A stretch of DNA of 13,677 nucleotides from Gammaproteobacteria bacterium (GTDB lineage Bacteria; Pseudomonadota; Gammaproteobacteria; Methylococcales; UBA2780), in assembly GCA_003646305.1 (NCBI GenBank), contig QNFJ01000034.1, positions 1 to 13,677 of the forward strand. The letters run 5' to 3'. A program made the position numbers and the translations under genes. The notes under the pieces are model-generated. The model searched no databases, was not told the DNA's origin, and worked only from the letters and a program-made list of their open reading frames with translations. Below, one piece after another: positions 1 through 7,250 of the stretch; the first letter of the stretch is position 1, and every line of letters begins with the position of its first letter.

Positions 1-173
1 ACCTAAAAGCTTTGCTGCACCAATATGACATCTCTTTTTGGTTTCATGGGCATACCCACTATGTTCAGGATTATCTTTGCGCAGGGACTCATATTATGTG
101 TAATCCGAGAGGGTATAAGAAGAGAGCACGTCTTACGGAGAAGTTTGACCCTTTGAAATTGCTGGAAATATAG
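1..173 (+). CDS. Metallophosphoesterase, 3' end only (partial)
   Basis: An open frame runs in from before the window and ends at TAG 171-173, giving the last 56 residues of a protein. The translation contains WFHGHTHYV, the GHTH metal-binding motif of calcineurin-like phosphoesterases (bases 48-59). It is followed by CNPRGY and a FDPLKLLEI ending, an arrangement typical of the C-terminus of small bacterial metallophosphoesterases in which the conserved Gly-His-x-His ligates the second metal. The substrate cannot be inferred because the N-terminal metal-binding motifs lie outside the window. It converges on pgaD with a gap of only 29 bases, so the two transcription units meet here. The antisense 64-codon frame over the same bases has no family features and is a shadow. 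Family assignment rests on the motif and its spacing. Confidence 0.8.
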   Translation, partial: LKALLHQYDISFWFHGHTHYVQDYLCAGTHIMCNPRGYKKRARLTEKFDPLKLLEI

Positions 174-187
174 GAGGTTCTGGCGAA

Positions 188-208
188 AAGTAATCACTTT
201 GATTATTT
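188..208. terminator. Weak AT-rich hairpin between convergent genes
   Basis: TAATCA (191-196) and TGATTA (200-205) are inverted around a 3-base loop. The stem extends to about nine pairs if the G-T apposition at 190/206 is allowed. It lies where the metallophosphoesterase gene and the pga operon converge and overlaps the pgaD stop codon. The stem is poor in G and C and no long T run follows on either strand, so a terminator role is a guess based mainly on position. Confidence 0.25.
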
Positions 209-646
209 CTTTGCAGAGAGTGTTATTTTGCCATCTTGATCAAAGTGGATTGTTAAGGTTTTTTCTGTTTGTGCAGTGATTAAATCATCCTGACTAATAC
301 TAAAAGCTTTCTGGAGCGCTTTTTGGCTTACAGGAGGTGATGGTTTCCGCCGGTCAACTCCTCTGAATCGAACAAAATTATAAAATGCCCACATTGATAA
401 TGTTGTGGCAAGCCCAGCAGTGATTAAAAGGAAAGTAGGTAAAACATCAAGAAAAGCTCTGTAGCCAGCCATCGTTACCATCTGGTGTTGAAAGCTATCT
501 ACCTGAAGCCACCAGCCTAGCAAGGTTATAAGAGGTATCCATAAATAAAACCAGAGAACCCAGAAAACCAGTGTCAGAAAAGCTGAGGTGTATTTTAGTT
601 TTAACGACTGTAGCTTGGGGGAGTCGATAATAAGGTTATTGTTCAC
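203..646 (-). CDS. pgaD: PgaD, accessory subunit of the PNAG synthase
   Basis: This 147-residue inner-membrane protein is close to the roughly 140-residue length of E. coli PgaD. Two hydrophobic segments are visible, at about residues 20-46 and 68-92, followed by NFVRFRGVDRR and a hydrophilic cytoplasmic tail. Its family assists the glycosyltransferase PgaC. In E. coli the two proteins bind c-di-GMP together and PgaD is stable only when the complex is activated. The start is GTG at 646, which overlaps the end of pgaC by 11 bases, so translation is probably coupled. AGGGG lies about five bases upstream as a ribosome-binding site. It is the last gene of pgaABCD. Family identity comes from the two-membrane-segment layout plus operon position, because PgaD sequences diverge more than the other Pga proteins. 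Confidence 0.9.
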   Translation of the reverse strand: MNNNLIIDSPKLQSLKLKYTSAFLTLVFWVLWFYLWIPLITLLGWWLQVDSFQHQMVTMAGYRAFLDVLPTFLLITAGLATTLSMWAFYNFVRFRGVDRRKPSPPVSQKALQKAFSISQDDLITAQTEKTLTIHFDQDGKITLSAKK

Positions 647-1895
647 GAATACCCCTATCAGGGCTAGCCCAGATCGCCTGAGTCCCTTTTTTCTTAAATA
701 CAGCGCGTGGAAGGCCGGTTACAACGGCAATTACATTGATGACCCAATAAATAATCGGGAACCAGATCATCCAGAAATAATATTTCCAGATATTTTTTTC
801 GTAGGCTGACTCGATTGAAAGACTGACCGCAAATTGCAGTAAGCAGGTAATTCCCAATAAGACACCGCCCCAGCTTGGGAGCAGTGTTTTTACCTGGAGT
901 TCAGGGGGGATTTGAAAGAACTGCCCTGATATCCATAGAATAAAAGTTGCAAATATACTAAAGGACCAGACGACACTTAAGAGGAATTCAAGGTAGACCA
1001 TCCACATGCGTCTGGAACGCCACAATCCCATACGACTAAAATAACGAAATAGTACTTCGGCACCACCTTGAGCCCAGCGGACTCGCTGGCGGAGAAGGCC
1101 ACGATAAGTTTCTGGCATTAAAATCCAGCATAGTGCTTTTGGTTCGAAACGTATGTCCCAGTGATCGAGCTGTAGTTTCCAGCTGATATCAATATCATCG
1201 GTCACCATATCAGTAGACCAGTATCCCACACGATGTAATGCACTTTTTCGAAAGCCTGCGACAACTCCGGATACCGTAAAAATACGCCCATAAATACGCT
1301 GAGCTCGCTTGATCATGCCAATAATGGCAGAAAATTCACCAACCTGGATTTTTCCAAGCAAAGAAGAACGGGTTCTGATTCTGGGATTGCCTGTGACAGC
1401 ACCCACTCTTGGTCCGTTGATAAAATGCTGCATAATCCAGCCGACGGCATGCTGGTCCAGAAGAGCATCACCATCAATGCAGATTAGGAAATCATTCGGA
1501 GAGGCCATTGCAGCCATATTAAGCGCTGCCGCCTTTCCTCTGTTTTCCTGGAAATGAATCACGCGTAACTTATCGTGTTTAATGGCGAGGTTATCAAGTA
1601 TGGTGCCTGTGTTATCTGTGCTGGCATCATTTATGGCAATAATTTCAAAGTCTGGGTAATTTTGGCCGAGTAAAAACTCTATTGTTTCCTGTGCGTTATC
1701 ACCTTCATTGTGGCAAGGAACAAGAATGCTGACTGGTGGAAGGGGATACTTGAAATCAGGGATTGTGCCACGATCATTTTTTTCCCAGTGGACGTAATAA
1801 ATGAGTGCCCCCGCCATCCATAAATAAGCCATAAATAATGGATAGTAGAGCGCAAAATCGAACAGGGCACTGCTGATAGTTGATAGTTCAATCAC
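636..1895 (-). CDS. pgaC: PgaC, processive PNAG synthase (GT2 glycosyltransferase)
   Basis: PgaC polymerises UDP-N-acetylglucosamine into beta-1,6-linked poly-GlcNAc and secretes it across the inner membrane together with PgaD. The 419 residues show an N-terminal membrane segment (about 12-35) and a GT-A domain opening with VSILVPCHNE (55-64). The metal/UDP-binding DGD is at 141-143, TDDID (232-236) carries the catalytic-base region, and QRVRW (270-274) is the QxxRW motif of processive GT2 synthases. Several C-terminal membrane segments follow (about 303-323, 342-360, 372-395). Long stretches such as NPRIRTRS and CWILMPET match what I recall of E. coli PgaC, as does the ending SPDRGI. The GTG start lies four bases after the pgaB stop and has no clear Shine-Dalgarno sequence, so coupled translation is likely. 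It is slightly shorter at the N-terminus than the E. coli protein (441 residues). Confidence 0.97.
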   Translation of the reverse strand: MIELSTISSALFDFALYYPLFMAYLWMAGALIYYVHWEKNDRGTIPDFKYPLPPVSILVPCHNEGDNAQETIEFLLGQNYPDFEIIAINDASTDNTGTILDNLAIKHDKLRVIHFQENRGKAAALNMAAMASPNDFLICIDGDALLDQHAVGWIMQHFINGPRVGAVTGNPRIRTRSSLLGKIQVGEFSAIIGMIKRAQRIYGRIFTVSGVVAGFRKSALHRVGYWSTDMVTDDIDISWKLQLDHWDIRFEPKALCWILMPETYRGLLRQRVRWAQGGAEVLFRYFSRMGLWRSRRMWMVYLEFLLSVVWSFSIFATFILWISGQFFQIPPELQVKTLLPSWGGVLLGITCLLQFAVSLSIESAYEKNIWKYYFWMIWFPIIYWVINVIAVVTGLPRAVFKKKGTQAIWASPDRGIREQ

Positions 1896-1899
1896 GCGG

Positions 1900-3840
1900 C
1901 TATTGTCCGAAAGGGAAAACTCTCAACGAGAGATTGGCTTTAATCATCGTTAAAGAAGGATGGTTGTTTAGGAAGTTATCCGGGTAGTAGCCAATGTGCC
2001 GCACACCAGATTGCATGAGCAGCCGGAAATGATCATTTAGCACCTGATTAGGCAATGGCTGGCTGGTTGTCCAGTCCACGGTCTGTAATTCAAATAGCGT
2101 TTTTTTGAATTCTGGGTCATAAATAGCAGCCCTTTCTGTGAGTGTTGACAGCCATTGTTCTGGATCACTTGCGTGCTCCATATAAGGCATCGCCATGATT
2201 GCTGTGTAATCATAGTGACGGAGCATATTTGAATATCGCTGGCCAAACCACGCTTCACTTTTGGGCTCTAAAAGTACCCTGGCATACATGTTTCGTGCTG
2301 TTTTAATCTCTGGCTGATATTGTTTGACTATATTAGCTAGTTGGAGAGTGAACTGAGTTAACTCATGTATTTTTATTTCCTTCCACTTGTTCTTTAGAGG
2401 GCCAGTCAAATCATCAATAGTTAAATCGGGTTTATTAAGAATAGCAGCGCTGTAATCGAGTGCCTCTGGACTAAAATCTTCAAAATCACTCAAATAAGCA
2501 TCATCATGAAAGAGAAGCCCTGCGAATTTGTTATATATTGCCAGATCTTCGTAAATTTCTTCTATAAGGGTACGAGCCTTCTCATTAAACAGGGACAACC
2601 TTAAATATTCCGTATTGATGAGCGTGCTTTCTCCATTTTCTAAACGTTGTACACGCATTGATTCTGTGCCGGGGATTACAAAAGAAAGTACCGGCATCCA
2701 GGCGTAAACACTCACCTGACTGCGTGTTCTAAGTTGCCAGGCAACGCGGTTAAAAAGGTCTTGTCTGACGGGCATATGCCGGTTTGGGAAATAAAGTGCA
2801 TCGGCATTACCATCGCCGTCTGGATCAGCAAAGGCCTGGAGAAAAACCGTGTTGATCTCCATAGCTTTGATGCGATCCAGCAACTGACTTAAGTTCTTGT
2901 TTACCTGAGTGGGGTCAGGATCATAGACATAATCCAGATCAATATGAGCTGCACGGATTGGCTCTTCTGAAAGAGGGTGGCGCAATGCATAAACAAAATC
3001 ATTCAATGAAGGGTTGCCCTGGATGAGTATCCGGTTAATGTTATTGTCTTGATTTGCTTTGTTTCTTTTATTCTCAAGAGTCAGTGAAAACCTAAGACCC
3101 AGCTGGCTCGCTATATTCTCTGAAAGATTGCTAAATGAGCCATAAGGCCAGACGATTGCCCGTGATTTGGTACCGGTGAGCTTTTGCAGGTATTGGCTGT
3201 TTTTCTTCAGATCAGCAAAAATTCTCTTTTTGTATTGCTTAGATGTTTCGTATCTATTTTCTTCCTTAAAATACTGGAATGTGGTTGCAGCGGGTTGTTT
3301 ATTACCCTGTGGGTTGCCGAGGATACCCCGGTGCAAATCATAGCTGTGTGATGCAAACTCAATAAGACCAGACTTATGGACCTCTTTAATTTCATCCCGA
3401 TTCATAAAGAAATTACGGGGCTTGGTGTCTTTATCGCTGCCGTATGTGACAGGTTGGCCGTCGGGTGTTTCAAGCCATTTTCCAACCAGCGCAACAACCG
3501 CAGGATAATTGAACTGTTTTAGTAGCGGGAAAACATGGGTATAGATGCTTTTATAGCCATCATCGAATGTTAATAAGATCGCATTTTCTGGCAGAGGTTT
3601 TTGGCCATTTTTTGCTGCAGTGATGTCATCGAGACTGATGACGTGATAATTGTGCTCCCTCAGCCATGCGAACTGCGCGATTAGATTATCGGTGCTAACT
3701 GCCATTTGGTCATCATCAACAACGCCATCAACATCATCTCGAACATCGTGATAGCAGAGCGCGATAAACTCGTTTTCAGCATAGCTATAGCTGCTGAATA
3801 ACATCAGCACAATAGCCAAAATAAATCGCCTAATGTGCAT
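1900..3840 (-). CDS. pgaB: PgaB, PNAG N-deacetylase with C-terminal glycoside-hydrolase domain
   Basis: PgaB removes a fraction of N-acetyl groups from periplasmic PNAG, which is needed for export through PgaA. Residues 1-21 form a signal peptide ending SYSYA. The NodB-type deacetylase domain has TFDDG (91-95), the metal-binding SHSYDLH with H165 and H170, and VWPYG (230-234). The C-terminal half (about 297-640) is the GH153-type domain, with HIDLDYVYD, LQAFADPDGDGN and the acidic FHDDAYL (444-450). I place the start at the ATG at 3840 because GGAG lies six bases upstream and the signal peptide begins there. An in-frame ATG 12 codons earlier lies inside pgaA and has no signal-peptide character. 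Start and pgaA stop overlap by one base (TAATG). The protein is 646 residues, against about 672 in E. coli. Unlike E. coli PgaB, it shows no lipobox cysteine at the signal-peptide end. Confidence 0.97.
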   Translation of the reverse strand: MHIRRFILAIVLMLFSSYSYAENEFIALCYHDVRDDVDGVVDDDQMAVSTDNLIAQFAWLREHNYHVISLDDITAAKNGQKPLPENAILLTFDDGYKSIYTHVFPLLKQFNYPAVVALVGKWLETPDGQPVTYGSDKDTKPRNFFMNRDEIKEVHKSGLIEFASHSYDLHRGILGNPQGNKQPAATTFQYFKEENRYETSKQYKKRIFADLKKNSQYLQKLTGTKSRAIVWPYGSFSNLSENIASQLGLRFSLTLENKRNKANQDNNINRILIQGNPSLNDFVYALRHPLSEEPIRAAHIDLDYVYDPDPTQVNKNLSQLLDRIKAMEINTVFLQAFADPDGDGNADALYFPNRHMPVRQDLFNRVAWQLRTRSQVSVYAWMPVLSFVIPGTESMRVQRLENGESTLINTEYLRLSLFNEKARTLIEEIYEDLAIYNKFAGLLFHDDAYLSDFEDFSPEALDYSAAILNKPDLTIDDLTGPLKNKWKEIKIHELTQFTLQLANIVKQYQPEIKTARNMYARVLLEPKSEAWFGQRYSNMLRHYDYTAIMAMPYMEHASDPEQWLSTLTERAAIYDPEFKKTLFELQTVDWTTSQPLPNQVLNDHFRLLMQSGVRHIGYYPDNFLNNHPSLTMIKANLSLRVFPFGQ

Positions 3841-6269
3841 TAAAATCTCCAGTCGAGAGTGAGGTAGTAATTCCATTCATATTCATAGTCGCCGTCATAA
3901 AGATTCTTAGCGTAGCTGGTGCCATAGAGTAATTCGAAGCGGTTTCTGGCTTTCCATCGGTGTTCATATTGCAGAGCCCAGGTTCCACCGCTACTGAAAT
4001 TCTTCTGGTTATAAAATCCGGTCGAGACAATAAATCGTTGATAAAACGAATTTTCATATTCTCGCCAGGTAAGGAAATCATTTTCGAACGCGATTGAACT
4101 AGAGAAATCTCTTTCCGGGTTGAAATAGATTGTGTTCTTTTTTGAGTTTTTAGAACTAAACAGGTCAATTCGTGTTGAGAGTTTGTAATCGTAACGGTTG
4201 TACCAACGCTCACTCCAGAATCCACTAAAACTTTCTCGTTTGTTACCATCAGAAAAATCCAGGTAGGCAAGGTTCAAGCCGGCAGATCGTGACTCGTGCC
4301 AGCGGTATTGGCCTCCCAGTGAGACAGATTTCGCATAAATCCCCTGGTTGAGTGCGCGTAACGGTGTATCACGACTTAAACTTTCCAGAGACAAAAAGCT
4401 GCTGAGATGATCATCAAACTGGTATTGACCCAAAACACTAGCCCCAACCCGATTATTCTCATAGCGATTGTGGTGTAATTCCCCAGTTAAAAGTAGGTCG
4501 GGTGCTGAATACTCAAGACCAATCCCTGCATGATTAAGGAGGCCATCGCCTTCTTCGAATTCTGTCTCGTTGAAACGGTGGTGAAGATAGGCTCGATAAT
4601 TGTAGTCAAGTGGTGCGGAGAATAGGTATGAGTCCATGTTAAAACCTTCGCTACCGAATGTACCCCCAGAACTTCTTGCGAAGCTAACGTCGGTTCTAAA
4701 CTCGCGCATATTATGGATACCCCAGAGCTTTTTTTGTTTTGCAACACCCTTGTCCTCGGGGTAGCGCGCAAAGAGTTGGTCTATAGATTGTTCAGATTCT
4801 CTGTATTCATTCAGTGCTAACTGGTTTCTCGGCAGGCCGAGGCGTAAACCAAGGTTTTTGGACTCCTGATGTAAGCCAATATCATATTCTTCCTGTGCTC
4901 TACGCGGCCAGCCCCGCCAATAGTAGATGTTAGCAAGCTCTCTTCGCAGATTCGTATTGTATGAGGCATTGTTATGTAGCCAGTTAAACTGTGAATCAGC
5001 AAGATCCAGGTCATCTGCAAAGGCGGCCCTCAACGATTTTACTGTTTCAGTCTGAGTTTTTTTAGGGTTGCCTTTTAATACCCGTTTTTTGCCAGCACCT
5101 CTGATTACATTTGGCTGCTCAGAAGCAACCTTTTTAATCCATTGCTGCGCTTCGGAAAATTTTTCATTTTCGAGATATGCGTAAAACAAATCCACTTTGG
5201 TATTAACATTTGCGTGACCTGCCAGTATGACTTCGAGGTAACATTTTTCTGCCTCATCAGGCCGCTCAAGGTAGAGGAGTGCATCACAGACGGAATTCTG
5301 AGCGTAGGGTGGGATTGTGATTCCATCGGCAGCTAATTGGTTTGATGCGGTAACGACCTCTTCCATTCTGTAACGGTTTCGCAAGGCCACCAATTGATTG
5401 AATTTGTTATTTAAAGTGACGGGTGAATTTTCACCAAGATTAATGCGAGCTTCATCAATATTTTCATTAATTTTCTGAATAGCCAGATCAGTCTCTTTGA
5501 AGCGATCTTTTTCCTGTAATGGCGGAATCGAACCCCAGCGCGTTCGGTGTGCTGCCATATCGGCACGAATACGAGCCAACTCAACCTTTGAGAAAATTGA
5601 GGGGTCTTCTATCAAACTGTAAGCAAGGTGAGAGGCACCAAGCCTGTTCAGAGTGAGTATCCTCTTTTTGTGGCTGATCTGGTCTAAGGGTTTAATCTCG
5701 ACAATTTTCTCGTACAAGGGCAATGCTAATAGCGGCTTTCTTTCAGTTTCCCGCAGGTATGCCATAGCGTAGAGAAGATCAACATTTTCAGGGTGTCTCT
5801 TATACAGAGGCAATAGGACTTCCTCGGCCTGCTCTGTTTTGTTTTGGTCGATTAGGACTAAACTTAATCCTATTTTGGCGTCTATAAATTTGGGAAAGCG
5901 CCGAACCATTACCTGATAGGTCTGCTGTGCCTTTCCAAATAGTTTCTGCTGTCGCTGGGCAAAAGCTAGGTTTTTTAAAACATAGCGAGGGGCGATTTTT
6001 ACCTGGATATCACGCTCATATTGAACGATCGCTTCATAATTTTCAGCCCATCCGAGAACCGAAAGATAATCATAAAAATACCGGTTAGGCTTGGGGTGTT
6101 TGTCAGCCAACGGCTGAAGAAGCGTTAATGCTTTGCCGTAGTGGCCCTGCTTGGCGTAGGAAAGCGCCTTATGGTAAGTGGCGTCATCACTTTCACTCGC
6201 TGGACAAACACCGATGATCTGGATAGATAAGAAAAGAGTGCAAAGTATCTGTTTGTAAGGAAAGGCCAT
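3840..6269 (-). CDS. pgaA: PgaA, outer-membrane PNAG export porin
   Basis: PgaA exports partly deacetylated PNAG across the outer membrane. The 809 residues match the usual length (807 in E. coli). A signal peptide at about 1-24 is followed by a helical, TPR-rich periplasmic half (about 29-515), with units such as ALSYAKQGHYGKALTLLQPL and the RGWPRRAQEEY segment that I recall as conserved in E. coli PgaA. From about residue 520 the sequence turns into alternating, aromatic-rich strands of a beta-barrel and ends in LTLDWRF, a terminal phenylalanine typical of outer-membrane barrels. The TPR half is known to bind PgaB and the polymer. The ATG at 6269 gives a clean signal peptide, but no good Shine-Dalgarno sequence is visible before it (the preceding bases are CCTGAACCGA), so initiation may be weak or controlled. 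It is the first gene of the operon. Confidence 0.95.
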   Translation of the reverse strand: MAFPYKQILCTLFLSIQIIGVCPASESDDATYHKALSYAKQGHYGKALTLLQPLADKHPKPNRYFYDYLSVLGWAENYEAIVQYERDIQVKIAPRYVLKNLAFAQRQQKLFGKAQQTYQVMVRRFPKFIDAKIGLSLVLIDQNKTEQAEEVLLPLYKRHPENVDLLYAMAYLRETERKPLLALPLYEKIVEIKPLDQISHKKRILTLNRLGASHLAYSLIEDPSIFSKVELARIRADMAAHRTRWGSIPPLQEKDRFKETDLAIQKINENIDEARINLGENSPVTLNNKFNQLVALRNRYRMEEVVTASNQLAADGITIPPYAQNSVCDALLYLERPDEAEKCYLEVILAGHANVNTKVDLFYAYLENEKFSEAQQWIKKVASEQPNVIRGAGKKRVLKGNPKKTQTETVKSLRAAFADDLDLADSQFNWLHNNASYNTNLRRELANIYYWRGWPRRAQEEYDIGLHQESKNLGLRLGLPRNQLALNEYRESEQSIDQLFARYPEDKGVAKQKKLWGIHNMREFRTDVSFARSSGGTFGSEGFNMDSYLFSAPLDYNYRAYLHHRFNETEFEEGDGLLNHAGIGLEYSAPDLLLTGELHHNRYENNRVGASVLGQYQFDDHLSSFLSLESLSRDTPLRALNQGIYAKSVSLGGQYRWHESRSAGLNLAYLDFSDGNKRESFSGFWSERWYNRYDYKLSTRIDLFSSKNSKKNTIYFNPERDFSSSIAFENDFLTWREYENSFYQRFIVSTGFYNQKNFSSGGTWALQYEHRWKARNRFELLYGTSYAKNLYDGDYEYEWNYYLTLDWRF

Positions 6270-6273
6270 TCGG

Positions 6274-6349
6274 TTCAGGTTTGTTTTTTTCGTAAGTATA
6301 GTAAAAAAACAGCTGAATGCGGCCTGAACTACATAGATATAAATTCAGG
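6274..6349. promoter_or_regulatory. pgaA upstream region with repeated CCTGAA/TTCAGG
   Basis: The leader of the pga operon carries three copies of the same hexamer: TTCAGG at 6274-6279, CCTGAA at 6323-6328 and TTCAGG at 6344-6349. The last two form an inverted pair whose centres are 21 bp apart, about two helical turns, with an AT-rich core between them. On the minus strand TATACT (6300-6295) is a possible -10 element about 25 bases before the pgaA start, but no acceptable -35 element stands at the right distance. An activator-dependent promoter or a regulator-binding site is therefore plausible but unproven. Confidence 0.3.
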
Positions 6350-6392
6350 AACTTACGAGGGGCCTGGGTGGGGTCTTTATAAATTGAGTTTG

Positions 6393-6410
6393 TGGCACAT
6401 CCGTGTGCCA
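6393..6410 (-). terminator. Hairpin between the lectin-like gene and pgaA
   Basis: TGGCACA (6393-6399) and TGTGCCA (6404-6410) form a perfect 7-bp stem with a 4-base loop, 15 bases after the stop codon of the upstream gene. Position and stem quality suit a terminator separating that gene from pgaABCD. The minus-strand bases that follow (CAAACTCAATTT) hold no real T run, so an intrinsic terminator would be weak. It could equally be a partial terminator or an RNA-stabilising structure that lets some transcription through to pgaA. Confidence 0.35.
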
Positions 6411-6424
6411 GGAAGTCGAAGTGG

Positions 6425-7066
6425 TTAAGCTGGTTTTTGTTGTAACCTGGTTTTTGCGAATGGCTTTCTGAAGAGCAGGCCAAAGAGCATAAGCCATAGT
6501 ACGGATGGTGTGGGTATTTGACTGATCTGGACAGTATAGGCACTGATGATGTCATTGTTGCTGATGTTGTCATCAAAACCACCATCATTTGTGGCCATAA
6601 AGAGGTAAAGAGGCGATGTGAAATCAGGAACGACTATGTCGAGTAGGTCACCAATTAGAAATGCAGGATTTACTCCGCTGATTAAATCTATAGGGCTTAT
6701 CAATGTCATGCTGCTACTCCATACGCCGATCAGTGAATAAACAGGTAGTGCCCTGAAGTTACCTCCCAGGTAATCGGGGCCCGTGCAGCTACTCCCATCA
6801 TCAATAGTGCAGCCCCATGCTGAAATCCGGAGGCGATCGCCGGAAGAAAAGCTGTAAGGGGTTGAATCCACTTCAAATGCCTTGGCAGGGTTGCCACGTC
6901 CTATTGCATTATATTCATTACCGTTGCCAGTGTTATAAGCGTGTCCCCAATCTGTGGTGTATAGGCTATTAACACCATCAACCGTATCGATGCCAATCAA
7001 TTTTGCACTGGCAGAGTGAACAAAGAGTGATGTAATAATAGCTAACAGGTACAGGTATTTTTTCAT
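6425..7066 (-). CDS. Secreted LecA-like carbohydrate-binding protein with PEP-CTERM-like tail
   Basis: The 213-residue exported protein has a signal peptide MKKYLYLLAIITSLFVHSASA (cleavage after A21). No family member is recognised with certainty. The central part has a short loop with two cysteines (C86, C94). From about 100 to 181 a pattern runs through GGNFRALPVYSLIGVW, FLIGDLLDI, PLYLFMATNDGGFDDN and ends in YTVQI. It resembles the galactose-binding fold of PA-IL/LecA, where Asn/Asp in a ND...DN loop bind calcium and sugar. Residues 184-200 read IPTPSVLWLMLFGLLFR followed by a basic stretch, the same order (Pro motif, hydrophobic segment, basic end) as PEP-CTERM sorting signals, though the Glu is Thr and the tail is longer than usual. 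AAGGA about seven bases before the ATG supports the start. It lies just upstream of pgaA on the same strand, so a role in holding or shaping exopolysaccharide is conceivable. Function is inferred only. Confidence 0.7.
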   Translation of the reverse strand: MKKYLYLLAIITSLFVHSASAKLIGIDTVDGVNSLYTTDWGHAYNTGNGNEYNAIGRGNPAKAFEVDSTPYSFSSGDRLRISAWGCTIDDGSSCTGPDYLGGNFRALPVYSLIGVWSSSMTLISPIDLISGVNPAFLIGDLLDIVVPDFTSPLYLFMATNDGGFDDNISNNDIISAYTVQISQIPTPSVLWLMLFGLLFRKPFAKTRLQQKPA

Positions 7067-7152
7067 TGTCTTTCCTTATTCCAGGATTTTTATTAGTTGC
7101 TAATGTAAGTTGAGTTAATTAACAAAGCAGCTACTATGCCATTTATAGAATT

Positions 7153-7181
7153 ATTATAAATTTCATATGGTTATAAATTAA
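7153..7181 (-). promoter_or_regulatory. Possible sigma70 promoter of the lectin-like gene
   Basis: On the minus strand TATAAT occupies 7158-7153, a perfect -10 hexamer. TTAATT (three of six matches to TTGACA) lies 17 bases upstream at 7181-7176. Transcription would begin near 7146 and give a leader of about 80 bases before the ATG at 7066. The region is very AT-rich, so chance matches are likely. The repeated TTATAAATT at 7154-7162 and 7171-7179 also falls here. Confidence 0.4.
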
Positions 7182-7196
7182 AGCTATAGCCTGGGT

Positions 7197-7243
7197 TGTC
7201 AAGACTGACACGCTGGACAGGTGTAGGCTGACAAAGTTGTCAG
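7197..7243. promoter_or_regulatory. Two paired TGACA/TGTCA inverted repeats (candidate operator)
   Basis: Four copies of one pentamer lie in 46 bases. TGTCA (7197-7201) and TGACA (7206-7210) are spaced by four bases. TGACA (7229-7233) and TGTCA (7238-7242) are also spaced by four bases and extend to a perfect 7-bp inverted repeat CTGACAA/TTGTCAG (7228-7243). The centres of the two 14-bp units are 32 bp apart, close to three helical turns. No T run follows on either strand, so a greB terminator is unlikely. The site lies upstream of the lectin-like gene and could bind a dimeric regulator, which is not identifiable from the window. Confidence 0.35.
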
Positions 7244-7250
7244 TTGGTCC

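Noticed and set aside
3..197. 64-codon minus-strand open frame at the left end
   Set aside because: It lies antisense to the metallophosphoesterase frame, which has a clear GHTH motif and family-like C-terminus; the antisense product has no recognisable features.
3841..3876. Longer PgaB start (12 extra residues, MELLPHSRLEIL)
   Set aside because: The extension lies wholly within pgaA, would bury the signal peptide, and the ATG at 3840 has its own well-placed GGAG.
6193..6588. 131-codon minus-strand frame spanning the lectin-gene end and pgaA start
   Set aside because: It overlaps two well-supported genes in another frame, has no ribosome site or family resemblance, and reads through the intergenic hairpin.
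7176..7202. TTGACA on the minus strand at 7202-7197 as a -35 box for the lectin-like gene
   Set aside because: The hexamer is perfect, but no convincing -10 sits 16-18 bases downstream; it is better explained as part of the TGACA/TGTCA repeat. The TATAAT at 7158-7153 is a better promoter candidate.
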